Below the pieces are notes generated by a model that was not told the DNA's origin, ran no database searches, and saw only the letters and a list, made by a program, of their open reading frames with translations. Source: an uncultured Bacteroidota bacterium (GTDB lineage Bacteria; Bacteroidota; Bacteroidia; Flavobacteriales; Flavobacteriaceae). From it: a stretch of 64,000 bases of DNA. Below are positions 37,570-46,420 of the stretch, in pieces (position 1 is the stretch's first letter; each line of letters begins with the position of its first letter). Where the stretch lies: NCBI GenBank assembly GCA_902595825.1, contig CACJRP010000001.1:1-64000 (forward strand). The letters run 5' to 3'. The position numbers and the translations under genes were made by a program.

Positions 37570-38115
37570 CTAAAGCTTACTATTTTCTGGGATTTTACCT
37601 TCAACCCCTTTGAACAATGATTTAAGAAATTTTAAGTCATTATCGAAACTACTAGTTGCTGAAAAAACTTTAAATATTCTAACCTCACGTTTTTTCCAAT
37701 CAAAGGCAACCGGTACGATCTTGCAGTTAGTCTTCAAAGCTATGTGATAAAAACCTGTTTTCCAATGATCTACGAGTTTTCTAGTTCCCTCTGGGGCTAT
37801 AGCAATTCGAAACACTTCGTTATTTTCGAACATTTCTGAAATTACTTCAACAGAATTCATTTTGCCACTTCTATCAATTGGTTTCCCACCAAGACTATTA
37901 AAAAAATTAGTAGTTAAAAAATTGTAGTATTCTTTTTTAATTACAAAATTGATTTCTTCTCGAAGTAATGTTCTTACACCAACAGCAATAATAAAATCCC
38001 AATTACTAGTATGTGGAAAAACCAATACAACAAGTTTTTTAATGTTTGGGAAATTACCCTTCACATTGAATCTGAATATTTTAAAAGTAAGAAGCTTGCA
38101 TACGTAGCTAAACAT
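37570..38115 (-). CDS. Lysophospholipid acyltransferase-like protein (PlsC fold)
   Basis: A 181-residue protein with the acyltransferase motifs HTSNWD (HX4D, about residues 35-40), GGKPIDRSG and APEGTR (motif III). It is shorter than typical PlsC and lacks obvious N-terminal transmembrane helices beyond one hydrophobic stretch. It sits directly after kdsB (1 bp between them), so a role in lipid A or membrane lipid acylation is plausible. The acceptor is unknown. Confidence 0.82.
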   Translation of the reverse strand: MFSYVCKLLTFKIFRFNVKGNFPNIKKLVVLVFPHTSNWDFIIAVGVRTLLREEINFVIKKEYYNFLTTNFFNSLGGKPIDRSGKMNSVEVISEMFENNEVFRIAIAPEGTRKLVDHWKTGFYHIALKTNCKIVPVAFDWKKREVRIFKVFSATSSFDNDLKFLKSLFKGVEGKIPENSKL

Positions 38116-38116
38116 T

Positions 38117-38851
38117 TTAAATTGATTCTAAATATTTTTTTGCTTTTATTAAATCATCAGGAGTATCAATTCCTATTGTCGGATTATCAATAAGAATCAT
38201 TTTCATTTTATGTCCATTTTCGATAAATCTGATACACTCGAGCATTTCTATCTTTTCAAGTTTACTCGGTTTTAAATTTGAAAATTGAGTTATAGATTTA
38301 CTTAAAAATCCATAGACTCCAACATGAATGTAGAAACTAAAATTTTTATCAATATTTCTTAAAAAGGGAATTTTACTTCTCGAAAAATACATCGCGAAAT
38401 CATTTTTATCTGTAACAACTTTTACGAAATTTTCATCGTTAATTTTTTGAGGATTATTCGTTTGGTATATAAGAGAAACTACAGGAATATTTTTATTTTG
38501 TTTATCTCTGAAAAAATTAATTATTTTTTTTATATCTATTGATTTTACAAATGGTTCATCACCTTGAACATTAATTACAATATCTGATTTGTAATTACCA
38601 GAAGCCTCAGACACCCTGTCACTTCCAGAAAAATGCTCTTTTTTACTTATAAAAACCTCGCCTCCATTTTTTTTTATGAGATTTGAAATTTCCAAGCTAT
38701 CGGTCGCAACAATGATTTTATCAAAAATATTCATAGAAGATAAATTTTGATAAGTCATCAAAATCAAGGGTATGCCATTAATTTTTTCCAATAATTTTCT
38801 AGGAAAGCGTTTCGAGTTTAATCTCGCAGGAATTATAGCAACCATTCTCAT
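38117..38851 (-). CDS. kdsB: 3-deoxy-manno-octulosonate cytidylyltransferase
   Basis: A 244-residue nucleotidyltransferase making CMP-Kdo for LPS. The N-terminus IIPARLNSKRFPRKLLEKI, the INVQGDEPFV metal/nucleotide site, YFSRSKIPFLR and YIHVGVYGF are typical. Together with kdsC at 2254 it shows that the cell makes Kdo-containing LPS. It is followed by the acyltransferase gene with a 1-bp gap. Confidence 0.95.
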   Translation of the reverse strand: MRMVAIIPARLNSKRFPRKLLEKINGIPLILMTYQNLSSMNIFDKIIVATDSLEISNLIKKNGGEVFISKKEHFSGSDRVSEASGNYKSDIVINVQGDEPFVKSIDIKKIINFFRDKQNKNIPVVSLIYQTNNPQKINDENFVKVVTDKNDFAMYFSRSKIPFLRNIDKNFSFYIHVGVYGFLSKSITQFSNLKPSKLEKIEMLECIRFIENGHKMKMILIDNPTIGIDTPDDLIKAKKYLESI

Positions 38852-38893
38852 TTAATCAAATATAGCCTATTTTAAATTTGTAATTAAACAAAC

Positions 38894-38923
38894 ATTGAAG
38901 AATAAAAAAAAATTGTAGATTTG
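38894..38923 (+). promoter_or_regulatory. Promoter of the hypothetical-DUF3822-rsmD operon
   Basis: -33 ATTG (38894-38897) and -7 TAGATTTG (38916-38923, exact TAnnTTTG) with an 18-bp spacer. The leader to the ATG at 38945 would be about 15 nucleotides. An in-frame TTG at 38921 lies inside the -7 box, so it is not the start. Confidence 0.5.
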
Positions 38924-38944
38924 TCCAAAAGGTCAAAATTCAAG

Positions 38945-39592
38945 ATGAAAAAAGGTATTCTAGCTTTCCTTTGGATATTAATAATTTTTTTTAGTTATAA
39001 AATCTATGACTCAATTAATGGACCGATAGAATTTAATGAAACTAAAAATAAAAGATATGCTGATGTTATAAGGAGGTTAAAGATAATTAGGAAAGCTCAA
39101 ATTGCCCATAAAGACGTAAGAGGAGTTTTCTCAAATAATTTTGATAGTCTAGTTAAGTTTATTGATGAAGGTATTTTTACTTTAGTTGAAAAAAGAGATT
39201 CATCATATTTAGAATATGACCGTGTATATAGAATTGATATGTTGAGGGAAATAATTGTCATTGACACCTTGGGAACTGTAAATGTAAAAGATTCTTTATT
39301 TAAAGAAAATGAGGAATATAAAAGAATGGCTTTTATTCCAGTAAAAGGTGTTGAGGATAGCGTTTTTAAAATCAAATCAACAATAATTGACAAAAACGGA
39401 TATAAAGTTCCTGTTTTTGAGGTTAAGGTTGCAAAAAATATAGTCTTGTTTGATCAAAACAAGGATCTTTTAAAACAAGAAAACGAAACAATCTCTGTTG
39501 ACGGTGTTAATGGGCCAGATTTAATTTTGGGATCCCTTTCCAATGTTAGTACAAATGGAAATTGGCCAACAATTTTTGATGCTACAAATTGA
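38945..39592 (+). CDS. Conserved hypothetical membrane-anchored protein
   Basis: A 215-residue protein starting MKKGILAFLWILIIFFSYKI, one N-terminal membrane segment, then an extracytoplasmic region with RYADVIRRLKIIRKAQIAHKD, VRGVFSNNFDSLVKFIDEG and later PVFEVKVAKNIVLFDQNKD. The pattern resembles pseudopilin-like proteins with a single N-terminal helix, but I do not recognise the family. It is the first gene of an operon with DUF3822 and rsmD. The function is not assigned. Confidence 0.75.
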   Translation: MKKGILAFLWILIIFFSYKIYDSINGPIEFNETKNKRYADVIRRLKIIRKAQIAHKDVRGVFSNNFDSLVKFIDEGIFTLVEKRDSSYLEYDRVYRIDMLREIIVIDTLGTVNVKDSLFKENEEYKRMAFIPVKGVEDSVFKIKSTIIDKNGYKVPVFEVKVAKNIVLFDQNKDLLKQENETISVDGVNGPDLILGSLSNVSTNGNWPTIFDATN

Positions 39593-40358
39593 TAAAAAAA
39601 TAACTTCCGATGATCTATCTATTTTAGTTTTTAAGGATAGAATTGCATTTTGTACTTTAGACCAAACGCATTATTTCGATTTAGATAAAAAAAATATTAA
39701 TAGTGAAAATCTAGGTACTTGGATTAATTACCATAACATTAAGAAGACGAACAATAGGTGTATTTTATTTGAAAACAATGGAGTGCTTGTTCCAGAAAAA
39801 CTTTTTGATAAAACGAAAAAAAAAATATATTTGTCTCTCACTGACGATGATTTAAAAAATAAAAAAATTGAAATAAAACAAATTAAATCAAGTCAACAAG
39901 TATTTGTTTTTTCTCAAAACAAGGATTGGGAAATGCTATTTAAAAATTTGGTTGTCAATCTAGAATTAACACATTTTGCAGCAGAATTAATTCCCTTTTT
40001 ACCAAAATTATCTAACGATAATTTAAAAATGAATGTCTTCATCCACCTTAGAAAAGACTTTTTCGATTTGTTCATTTATCAAGGGTCGCAATTATTGCTA
40101 TTCAATTCCTTCCCACATCAAGATGAAGAGGAATTTTTGTACTATTTGTTTTTTGTTTTAGAACAGTTTCATCTTAAAGCAAATCAGTTCAACGCAATTT
40201 TTTTAGGTAAATTTCTTAAATATCAAAAGTATTACAATATTTTTAAAAAATTTCACTCACAAACAAATTTCACGTATCCAAAAAATTCTGAAATAGACGC
40301 TAATCACCCAGCTCCTTTTTTCAATTATTTTTATTATCATGAGAGTAATATCGGGTAA
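39579..40358 (+). CDS. DUF3822 family protein
   Basis: About 259 residues. The start at ATG 39579 gives MLQIDKKITSDDLSILVF, overlapping the upstream gene's stop by 14 bp; an earlier in-frame ATG at 39543 seems too far inside that gene. The DUF3822 family is Bacteroidota-specific, has an actin-like/ASKHA appearance and lies next to rsmD in many genomes. Conserved parts include FLPKLSNDNLKMNVFIHLRK and YYLFFVLEQFHLKANQ. The function is unknown. It overlaps rsmD by 20 bp. Confidence 0.8.
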   Translation: MLQIDKKITSDDLSILVFKDRIAFCTLDQTHYFDLDKKNINSENLGTWINYHNIKKTNNRCILFENNGVLVPEKLFDKTKKKIYLSLTDDDLKNKKIEIKQIKSSQQVFVFSQNKDWEMLFKNLVVNLELTHFAAELIPFLPKLSNDNLKMNVFIHLRKDFFDLFIYQGSQLLLFNSFPHQDEEEFLYYLFFVLEQFHLKANQFNAIFLGKFLKYQKYYNIFKKFHSQTNFTYPKNSEIDANHPAPFFNYFYYHESNIG

Positions 40359-40872
40359 ATTTAAAGGAAGAAAGATATTATACAATAATCTACAAAATGT
40401 TAGACCCACAACGGATAGAACTAAAGAGTCTCTATTCAATATTTTGAACCAGTATTTTGTGTTTGAAGAAATCAGTGCTCTTGATTTATTTTCTGGTAGC
40501 GGTAATATTAGCTATGAATTAGCTTCAAGGGGAGTAAAAGAAATAACCTCCGTTGAAAAAAATATAAAATGTGTAAGGTTTATAAATAATTTTTCAAAGA
40601 CACTTAATATAAAATTAAGTGTAGTCAATTCTTCTACGCTCAAATTTTTAAATGATACAAAATTAAAGTTTGACCTTATTATAGCTGATCCTCCCTACTC
40701 ATATACGATAGGTGAGATACAAACTTTAATTGACTTAGTCTTTACAAAACAAATTTTAAAGAATAACGGAATACTAATTATCGAACATCATAAAAAAAAA
40801 TCAATTAGAGATAATGAATTTTTGTTTGATACTAGAACATATGGAACAAGTTCATTGAGTTTTTTTAAATAA
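40339..40872 (+). CDS. rsmD: 16S rRNA (guanine966-N2)-methyltransferase
   Basis: A 177-residue SAM-dependent methyltransferase. MRVISGKFKGRKILY, VRPTTDRTKESLFNIL, the SAM-binding ALDLFSGSGNISYELASRG and the catalytic ADPPYSY (DPPY) motif identify RsmD. Its start overlaps the DUF3822 gene by 20 bp. Its stop at 40870-40872 lies inside the T-run that ends the RNase P RNA transcript on the other strand. Confidence 0.95.
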   Translation: MRVISGKFKGRKILYNNLQNVRPTTDRTKESLFNILNQYFVFEEISALDLFSGSGNISYELASRGVKEITSVEKNIKCVRFINNFSKTLNIKLSVVNSSTLKFLNDTKLKFDLIIADPPYSYTIGEIQTLIDLVFTKQILKNNGILIIEHHKKKSIRDNEFLFDTRTYGTSSLSFFK

Positions 40873-40876
40873 AAAA

Positions 40877-41165
40877 AGCAGGTCATAAGCCGGATTCTGT
40901 CTAGTCTTATCATTTATCTAGGTTTTTAATTACTCAAAAACTCAAACCGCCTACCCCTCTGCAAAGAACGAGCAACTCTTAAATGCAGATATATTTAGCG
41001 TTGCACCGTATAGAGTTTACATGATTTCACTACAGCTTTACTGTACATTCTTTCTGTTGCACTAGTCCTAATTATCATATTGATAATCGACGGGTGTTAC
41101 CCGCTATACTGCTCTACGGTGTCCGGACTTTCCTCTCTAAAATTAGAGCGATAAGAAGACCTGCT
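40877..41165 (-). ncRNA. rnpB: RNase P RNA (bacterial type A)
   Basis: On the minus strand the 5' end AGCAGGTC (41165-41158) pairs with the 3' end GACCTGCT (40884-40877) as helix P1. Within it, GAGAGGAAAGTCCGGAC near 41137-41121, GGGGTAGGCGGTTTGAG in the 3' half and ACAGAATCCGGCTTATGACC at the 3' end are the conserved core segments. About 289 nt, compact for the class. It is followed by TTTTTTT over 40877-40871, which can end transcription. Confidence 0.93.
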
Positions 41166-41240
41166 GTGCAAATTTATAATTATTGTTAACAAATTTTATT
41201 GAATTTTAAATTTTGATAAAAAAATTAAATAAGCTTTTTA

Positions 41241-41248
41241 TATTTTTG
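41241..41248 (+). promoter_or_regulatory. -7 promoter motif for dnaX
   Basis: TATTTTTG (exact TAnnTTTG) ends 5 bases before the dnaX ATG at 41254, which would make an almost leaderless message. A TTTG at 41212-41215 is present but at a 25-bp spacer, longer than usual. Confidence 0.4.
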
Positions 41249-41253
41249 GACTA

Positions 41254-42954
41254 ATGGGCGAATATAAGATCTCTGCAATAAAATATAGACCTAAAAAGTT
41301 TGAGGAAGTTGTTGGACAAAATGATGTTACTAGCACCCTTGAAAATGCTATAAATAAAGGAAAGCTCGGGCAAGCTTTATTATTTTCTGGTCCAAGGGGG
41401 GTTGGAAAAACTACTTGTGCTCGTATTTTGGCAAAGAAAGTCAATTTACACGAAGATAAAAATAATGATTACTCATTCAATATTTTCGAGTTAGATGCAG
41501 CATCAAATAATGGGGTTGATCATATTAGAGAGTTAAACGAAAAAGTGAGAGTTCCTCCAAGAATAGGAAATTACAAAGTATATATAATTGATGAAGTACA
41601 TATGCTGTCAATTGGTGCATTTAATGCATTCTTAAAAACATTAGAAGAGCCCCCTAGCCACGCTATTTTTATTTTAGCAACTACCGAAAAGTCAAAAATT
41701 TTACCAACAGTGTTATCAAGATGTCAAATTTTTGACTTCAAGAGAATAAGTGTTTTAGATATAAAGAAAAAACTAGAAAGTATTCTAATAGAGCAAAAAA
41801 TATCATATGATGATGAGGCGTTGTTTTTAATTTCAGAATCATCCGAAGGTTCATTGAGAGACGCTTTGCAAATTTTAGATAGGATGATAAATTTTTGTGA
41901 AAATGAAATTACTATAAATGAAGTCTCAAAAAATTTAAATATCGTAGGAAGTAAACTGTATTTGGATATTTGTGACGAAATAATTGAAAAAAATATACCC
42001 AAAGTGTTATTAATGCTTGATGAAATAATTTTAAATGGTTTCAGTGAAGTAAATTTTATAATTGGTTTATCAAATCATTTTAGAAATCTTTTTTTCTGCA
42101 AGAACAACAATACATTTAAGTTAATTGAATCCAGTGAAAAATTAAAAGAATTTTACCTTGAGCAATCTAATAAGGTTGACATAACTTGGATTAGAAAAGG
42201 GTTAAAAATCATTAATACATTTGAAATAAATTTTAAAAACATTAATAATAAAAGAATTCACGCTGAATTATGTTTAATGCAGATTTCATCTATCAAAAAA
42301 GAAGGAAAAAATATTTCTAAAAAAAAAGATAACTTTAAAAACGATAATAAGCTATTAGACACTGAAAAAAACAAGAGTGATGTTAACACAAAAAATACAG
42401 AAAACTTAGTTCCAAAGAACAATTACAAAGCCAAAGAAAATACCAAAAGTGAATTAGAAAAAAAATCCACTGAGTCAGATAAAAGTATTAATGAAGTATC
42501 TTCTTATTCATTAGCAAGCGTAGAAAAAAAAAAGATATTCAATAATAGAAAGATTAATACTGATTTTTCAAAATCAAAACCTACAAGCCAAAAAAATAAT
42601 TTTACACAAGAAGATTTAGAAAATTACTGGGATAAATATCATAATCACAAACAACAAAATAAAGAGTTTAATATTGCCTCTTTGCTAAAAATAAGTAAAC
42701 CAAAAAAGAATGGTAATATTATTGAATATTCTGTCACCTCAGATATTAATAAAAAAGAATTGGAGGATGAGTTACCAGAATTGTTGAGTTATATTAAAAC
42801 TTCACTTAAAAATAATCTAATTGAGATAAAATTTAACACAGACAATTCAATTAAAAAAAATATTTTATACACGCCATCAGAGAAGTTTGAAAAATTAGTT
42901 GAATTAAATCCATCACTAGAAATATTAAGAAAAAAACTTGATTTAGACTATTAA
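41254..42954 (+). CDS. dnaX: DNA polymerase III subunit gamma/tau
   Basis: A 566-residue clamp-loader ATPase. KYRPKKFEEVVGQ, Walker A SGPRGVGKTTCARIL, YIIDEVHMLS (Walker B), LATTEKSKILPTVLSRC (SRC motif) and SEGSLRDALQILDRM (sensor 2) are all present. The zinc module with four Cys found in most DnaX proteins is replaced by a short Cys-free loop (about residues 60-75), which I recall as normal for flavobacterial DnaX. After residue ~345 comes a Lys/Asn/Ser-rich linker, then a C-terminal domain. The linker holds an A9 run (42319-42327) and an A10 run (42524-42533), both possible slippage sites giving a gamma-like short form. Confidence 0.94.
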   Translation: MGEYKISAIKYRPKKFEEVVGQNDVTSTLENAINKGKLGQALLFSGPRGVGKTTCARILAKKVNLHEDKNNDYSFNIFELDAASNNGVDHIRELNEKVRVPPRIGNYKVYIIDEVHMLSIGAFNAFLKTLEEPPSHAIFILATTEKSKILPTVLSRCQIFDFKRISVLDIKKKLESILIEQKISYDDEALFLISESSEGSLRDALQILDRMINFCENEITINEVSKNLNIVGSKLYLDICDEIIEKNIPKVLLMLDEIILNGFSEVNFIIGLSNHFRNLFFCKNNNTFKLIESSEKLKEFYLEQSNKVDITWIRKGLKIINTFEINFKNINNKRIHAELCLMQISSIKKEGKNISKKKDNFKNDNKLLDTEKNKSDVNTKNTENLVPKNNYKAKENTKSELEKKSTESDKSINEVSSYSLASVEKKKIFNNRKINTDFSKSKPTSQKNNFTQEDLENYWDKYHNHKQQNKEFNIASLLKISKPKKNGNIIEYSVTSDINKKELEDELPELLSYIKTSLKNNLIEIKFNTDNSIKKNILYTPSEKFEKLVELNPSLEILRKKLDLDY

Positions 42955-42980
42955 AATCATTGAAGTCAATTAATAAAAGA

Positions 42981-43877
42981 CTATCGATCACCACTATCTT
43001 TTTTATATAATAACCTAATCATCCCATCTGCAAGACCTACTTTTGGAACATAAATTTCAGAAGAACCCGACCATTCAAGGGTCTTTAAAAATATTTCAGC
43101 CGCTGGAATTATTACATCGGATCTGTCTGGGTTTAAATCGAAATTAATTATTCTTTCTTCATTACTCATTTTAATCAAACTTTTATATATAGAATTAAGC
43201 TTTATTAAGGTTAATGGTCTAGAATCCAAAACTCCAGCAATTTTGAATATTTTATTTATATTTCCACCTGAGCCAATTAGGGCAATTTTGCCTTGTTGAC
43301 GGATGTTAGATTCAATCCAAATACGTATTTGATGCCAAACATCTTGGCTGGTTATTTTATTTATCATTCTTATCGTCCCAATCTTAAAGGATTTTGAACT
43401 TTTTCTTTTTCCATTAACTATAATTGAGAATTCTGTGCTTCCTCCACCAACATCAACATATATAAATGTTCTATTTTTATTTAAAAATTCAAATAAATTG
43501 TTGAGGGAAATAATTTTAGCCTCTTTTCTACCATCAATAATTTCAATTTTTAAATTTGTTTTCTTTTTTACTTCCTGAATTATTACTTTGGAATTATTTG
43601 CTTCTCTTAGTGCAGATGTCGCAAATGCAAGCGAGCTTTTAACTTCATTTACTTTAATAATAAATTTAAATGCCTTTATAGTTTTAATTATTTTTTTGAT
43701 ATTTTCTGAAGATATTTCACCAATCGTAAATGATTCTTGACCAAGTCTAATAGGAACTCGCACAATTGAGCTTTTAATAAATTTGATAGGGAACCCCTTT
43801 TTAATTACTACGTTTGATATAAGGAGTCTTATTGCATTTGAACCTATATCAATCGCAGCATATTTTTCGATTTTCAT
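42981..43877 (-). CDS. ppx: Ppx/GppA family exopolyphosphatase
   Basis: A 298-residue protein of the actin-like Ppx/GppA family, shorter than the two-lobe E. coli Ppx and without the HD extension. YAAIDIGSNAIRLLISNVV, TSALREANNS, FIYVDVGGGSTEFSIIV and LIGSGGNINKI are the conserved phosphate-binding motifs. It degrades polyphosphate or pppGpp. It overlaps ppk1 by 4 bp, so synthesis and breakdown genes are translationally coupled. Confidence 0.92.
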   Translation of the reverse strand: MKIEKYAAIDIGSNAIRLLISNVVIKKGFPIKFIKSSIVRVPIRLGQESFTIGEISSENIKKIIKTIKAFKFIIKVNEVKSSLAFATSALREANNSKVIIQEVKKKTNLKIEIIDGRKEAKIISLNNLFEFLNKNRTFIYVDVGGGSTEFSIIVNGKRKSSKSFKIGTIRMINKITSQDVWHQIRIWIESNIRQQGKIALIGSGGNINKIFKIAGVLDSRPLTLIKLNSIYKSLIKMSNEERIINFDLNPDRSDVIIPAAEIFLKTLEWSGSSEIYVPKVGLADGMIRLLYKKDSGDR

Positions 43878-45961
43878 TTCGGAGATAGATTTTTAAAATA
43901 TTTGTAAGTCTCAAATTGGGATCTCGTATTTACAATATTCTTTTTTATTACAACCTTTTCTTCCGATTGATTTATTAGTCGGCTTTTAACATCGTCTTTC
44001 CAGCTAATATTGAAGGTATCTAAAATTTGATTTTGAAGTTCAATGTCATATATAGGGCAAGAAACCTCTATCCTATTTTCAAAATTTCTAGTCATCCAAT
44101 CAGCAGACGATATGTAAACTTTCGGCTTACCGGCATTTTCGAAAATGTAAATTCTAGGATGTTCTAGGTATTTGTCCACTACACCGATCACTTTTATATT
44201 CTCGCTCATATCCTTTACCCCAGGAATTAGGCAACAAACTCCTCTCACAATCATTTGAATTTTAACACCCGCATTGCTGGCTTCATATAATTTTGATATT
44301 ATTTTATAATTTGTGATGCTATTCAGTTTTAGTTTGATTTTTGATTTTTTTCCAAGATGTTTGTTTCGGATTTCGTTGTCAATCAATTCAACCAATTTTT
44401 GATAAGTATAATGTGGAGATACAATTAAATGTTTATAACTTTTAAATTCATAATTAACTTCTAAAAAATTAAAAACTTTAGAAACGTCTTTTAAAAGTTT
44501 TTGGTTTGAAGTAAATAAAGTATAATCAGTGTATATTTTTGCAGTATGCTCATTAAAATTTCCTGTACTTACAAAACCATATTTTTTAATCTTATTTTTT
44601 TCCTCTCTTAAAACTAAACAAATCTTTGAATGAACTTTCAATCCTCTCACACCCATGATTATTTGTACTCCTGATTTTTCAAGTCTATCTGCGATATTTA
44701 TATTATTTTCTTCATCAAATCTTGCTTGTAGCTCGACATAAACAACAACTTTTTTCCCATTCTTTACGGCATTAATTAAGGAACTTACTACTTTGGAGTA
44801 TTTAGCCAGCCTGTAAAGGGTTATTTTGATTGTTTTAACATTTGGGTCAAGTGCAGCTTCCCTCAAAAACTTTATTAAATATGAGAAACTGTGATAAGGT
44901 GTATAAATTAAGTAATCTTTTTTGGAAACAGCTTGAATTATGTTTTGTTCCAATCCCAGATCTTTAACAGACAAAGGATTAATATTTTGATACATCAAAT
45001 CACTTCTATTTAAGCTTGGGAATTTCATATAATCAGCACGTCTGTGGTAGCGACCCCCAGGGATTAAGCTTTTTTTTGATTTGACCCCAAGCTTATCCAT
45101 AACTTTTTCTAGAGTTATTGGGTCAATATCTTTATCATGAACGAGCCTGACTGGATCTGCAAAAATCCTATCCCTTACACTATTCATTATTTTTTCAGCA
45201 TAACTTTTTCCGAAATTTTCTTCTATATCTAATTCCCCATCTCTTGTTATTTTAAACATATGAGCATCAATTTTCTTATAATCAAACATGCTAAAAATTA
45301 AATGAAAATGTAATCTTATCAGATCATCTAGCATCATTATAAATTGCATGCCATTTTTTTCAATTGGTAGAACAATAAAACGATCTAATTTTTTTGGGAG
45401 TTCTATAAATGCATAAATTTTATTTTCAGTTAGACTATTGTTTTTATCTGAATCCAATTCCATTTTAATAGCAAAAAAGGTTTTGTTATCTGTAAAGTCC
45501 TGAAATTCCTCTTTTAAAATAACAGTTACTAAAGATGGATATACTTTCTCTAAAAAATAATCAGTTAAATATTGAATATGGTAATTTTTAACCTGTTTCT
45601 CATTAATAAAAACAATTTTTTCTTTCTTCAATTCATTTTCAATATCATTTAAAATCATATTACTCTTCTGTTGAAGTTTTATTACTTTATTGGTAATAGA
45701 TTTCAGTAAATCTTTAGCCTTGATCCCTCCTAAAACTCTTTTACCAGATTTGCCTGACTGGGCAATTCTTTTGACAGATGCGAACCTTACTTGAAAAAAT
45801 TCATCTAAATTGTTTGAAAAAATACCTAAAAACCGAAGTCGCTCAATTAATGGAACAGTTTTATCTGATGCTTCTTCCAAAACTCTTTCATTAAAATTAA
45901 GCCAACTCATTTCCCTGTTGACGAAATTAAATCTTTTATTTTCAGTTTTTTTTTGATTCAT
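43874..45961 (-). CDS. ppk1: Polyphosphate kinase 1
   Basis: A 695-residue PPK1 that polymerises the gamma phosphate of ATP into polyphosphate. The N-domain starts FVNREMSWLNFNERVLEEA; the catalytic His region reads GVRGLKVHSKICLVL, and STGNFNEHTAKIYTDYTLFT and SADWMTRNFENRIEV complete the active site. The ATG at 45961 was chosen because it fits the usual N-terminus, although an in-frame ATG at 45997 also exists; either way it overlaps the sixA gene. Confidence 0.93.
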   Translation of the reverse strand: MNQKKTENKRFNFVNREMSWLNFNERVLEEASDKTVPLIERLRFLGIFSNNLDEFFQVRFASVKRIAQSGKSGKRVLGGIKAKDLLKSITNKVIKLQQKSNMILNDIENELKKEKIVFINEKQVKNYHIQYLTDYFLEKVYPSLVTVILKEEFQDFTDNKTFFAIKMELDSDKNNSLTENKIYAFIELPKKLDRFIVLPIEKNGMQFIMMLDDLIRLHFHLIFSMFDYKKIDAHMFKITRDGELDIEENFGKSYAEKIMNSVRDRIFADPVRLVHDKDIDPITLEKVMDKLGVKSKKSLIPGGRYHRRADYMKFPSLNRSDLMYQNINPLSVKDLGLEQNIIQAVSKKDYLIYTPYHSFSYLIKFLREAALDPNVKTIKITLYRLAKYSKVVSSLINAVKNGKKVVVYVELQARFDEENNINIADRLEKSGVQIIMGVRGLKVHSKICLVLREEKNKIKKYGFVSTGNFNEHTAKIYTDYTLFTSNQKLLKDVSKVFNFLEVNYEFKSYKHLIVSPHYTYQKLVELIDNEIRNKHLGKKSKIKLKLNSITNYKIISKLYEASNAGVKIQMIVRGVCCLIPGVKDMSENIKVIGVVDKYLEHPRIYIFENAGKPKVYISSADWMTRNFENRIEVSCPIYDIELQNQILDTFNISWKDDVKSRLINQSEEKVVIKKNIVNTRSQFETYKYFKNLSPK

Positions 45962-46418
45962 AAGTAAAAATTCCTTCACTAACCTTTGACCAGTCATTTT
46001 GTTTAAATTCTAACATTATCCAGTCTGATGTCTTTAGTTCTGGTGGTTTTTTTTTTGAAAAATATTCTGCAGCAAGTGAAAATGCAGGGTTATGTCCAAC
46101 TAAAACAACATTTGAAAATGAATTATTCAACTTGTAAACGTAATCAATAATATTTTTGTAATTAAACGAATACAGTTCATCAACTACCCTTAATCTTTCG
46201 TAGTTGACAAAAATATTTCGACTTAATATAGTTGATGTATGAAAAGCCCTGTTTGCTGGACTTGTTAAAACAATCTGAAATTTCTTAAAAAAATTAATAT
46301 TCTTTAGAGATACATCATTAATATCATTTATTCCTTTTTGAGATAAAGGTCTGTCGTAATCTTCAACAGAGTATTCCCAAGAAGACTTAGCATGACGTAA
46401 AAGAAGCAATTTTTTCAT
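45942..46418 (-). CDS. sixA: SixA-type phosphohistidine phosphatase
   Basis: A 158-residue histidine phosphatase family protein. LLLRHAKSSWE holds the catalytic RH(G/A) motif, and VVLVGHNPAFSLAAEYF the second His. SixA removes phosphate from His phosphotransfer domains. Overlap with ppk1 by 20 bp suggests a phosphate-related operon: sixA-ppk1-ppx. pdxH is located just upstream (2-bp gap). Confidence 0.9.
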   Translation of the reverse strand: MKKLLLLRHAKSSWEYSVEDYDRPLSQKGINDINDVSLKNINFFKKFQIVLTSPANRAFHTSTILSRNIFVNYERLRVVDELYSFNYKNIIDYVYKLNNSFSNVVLVGHNPAFSLAAEYFSKKKPPELKTSDWIMLEFKQNDWSKVSEGIFTYESKKN

Positions 46419-46420
46419 AA

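Noticed and set aside
41430-41520. Loss of the DnaX zinc-binding cysteines as a novel change.
   Set aside because: I recall the same Cys-free loop in other flavobacterial DnaX proteins, so it is probably a lineage trait, noted in the feature only.
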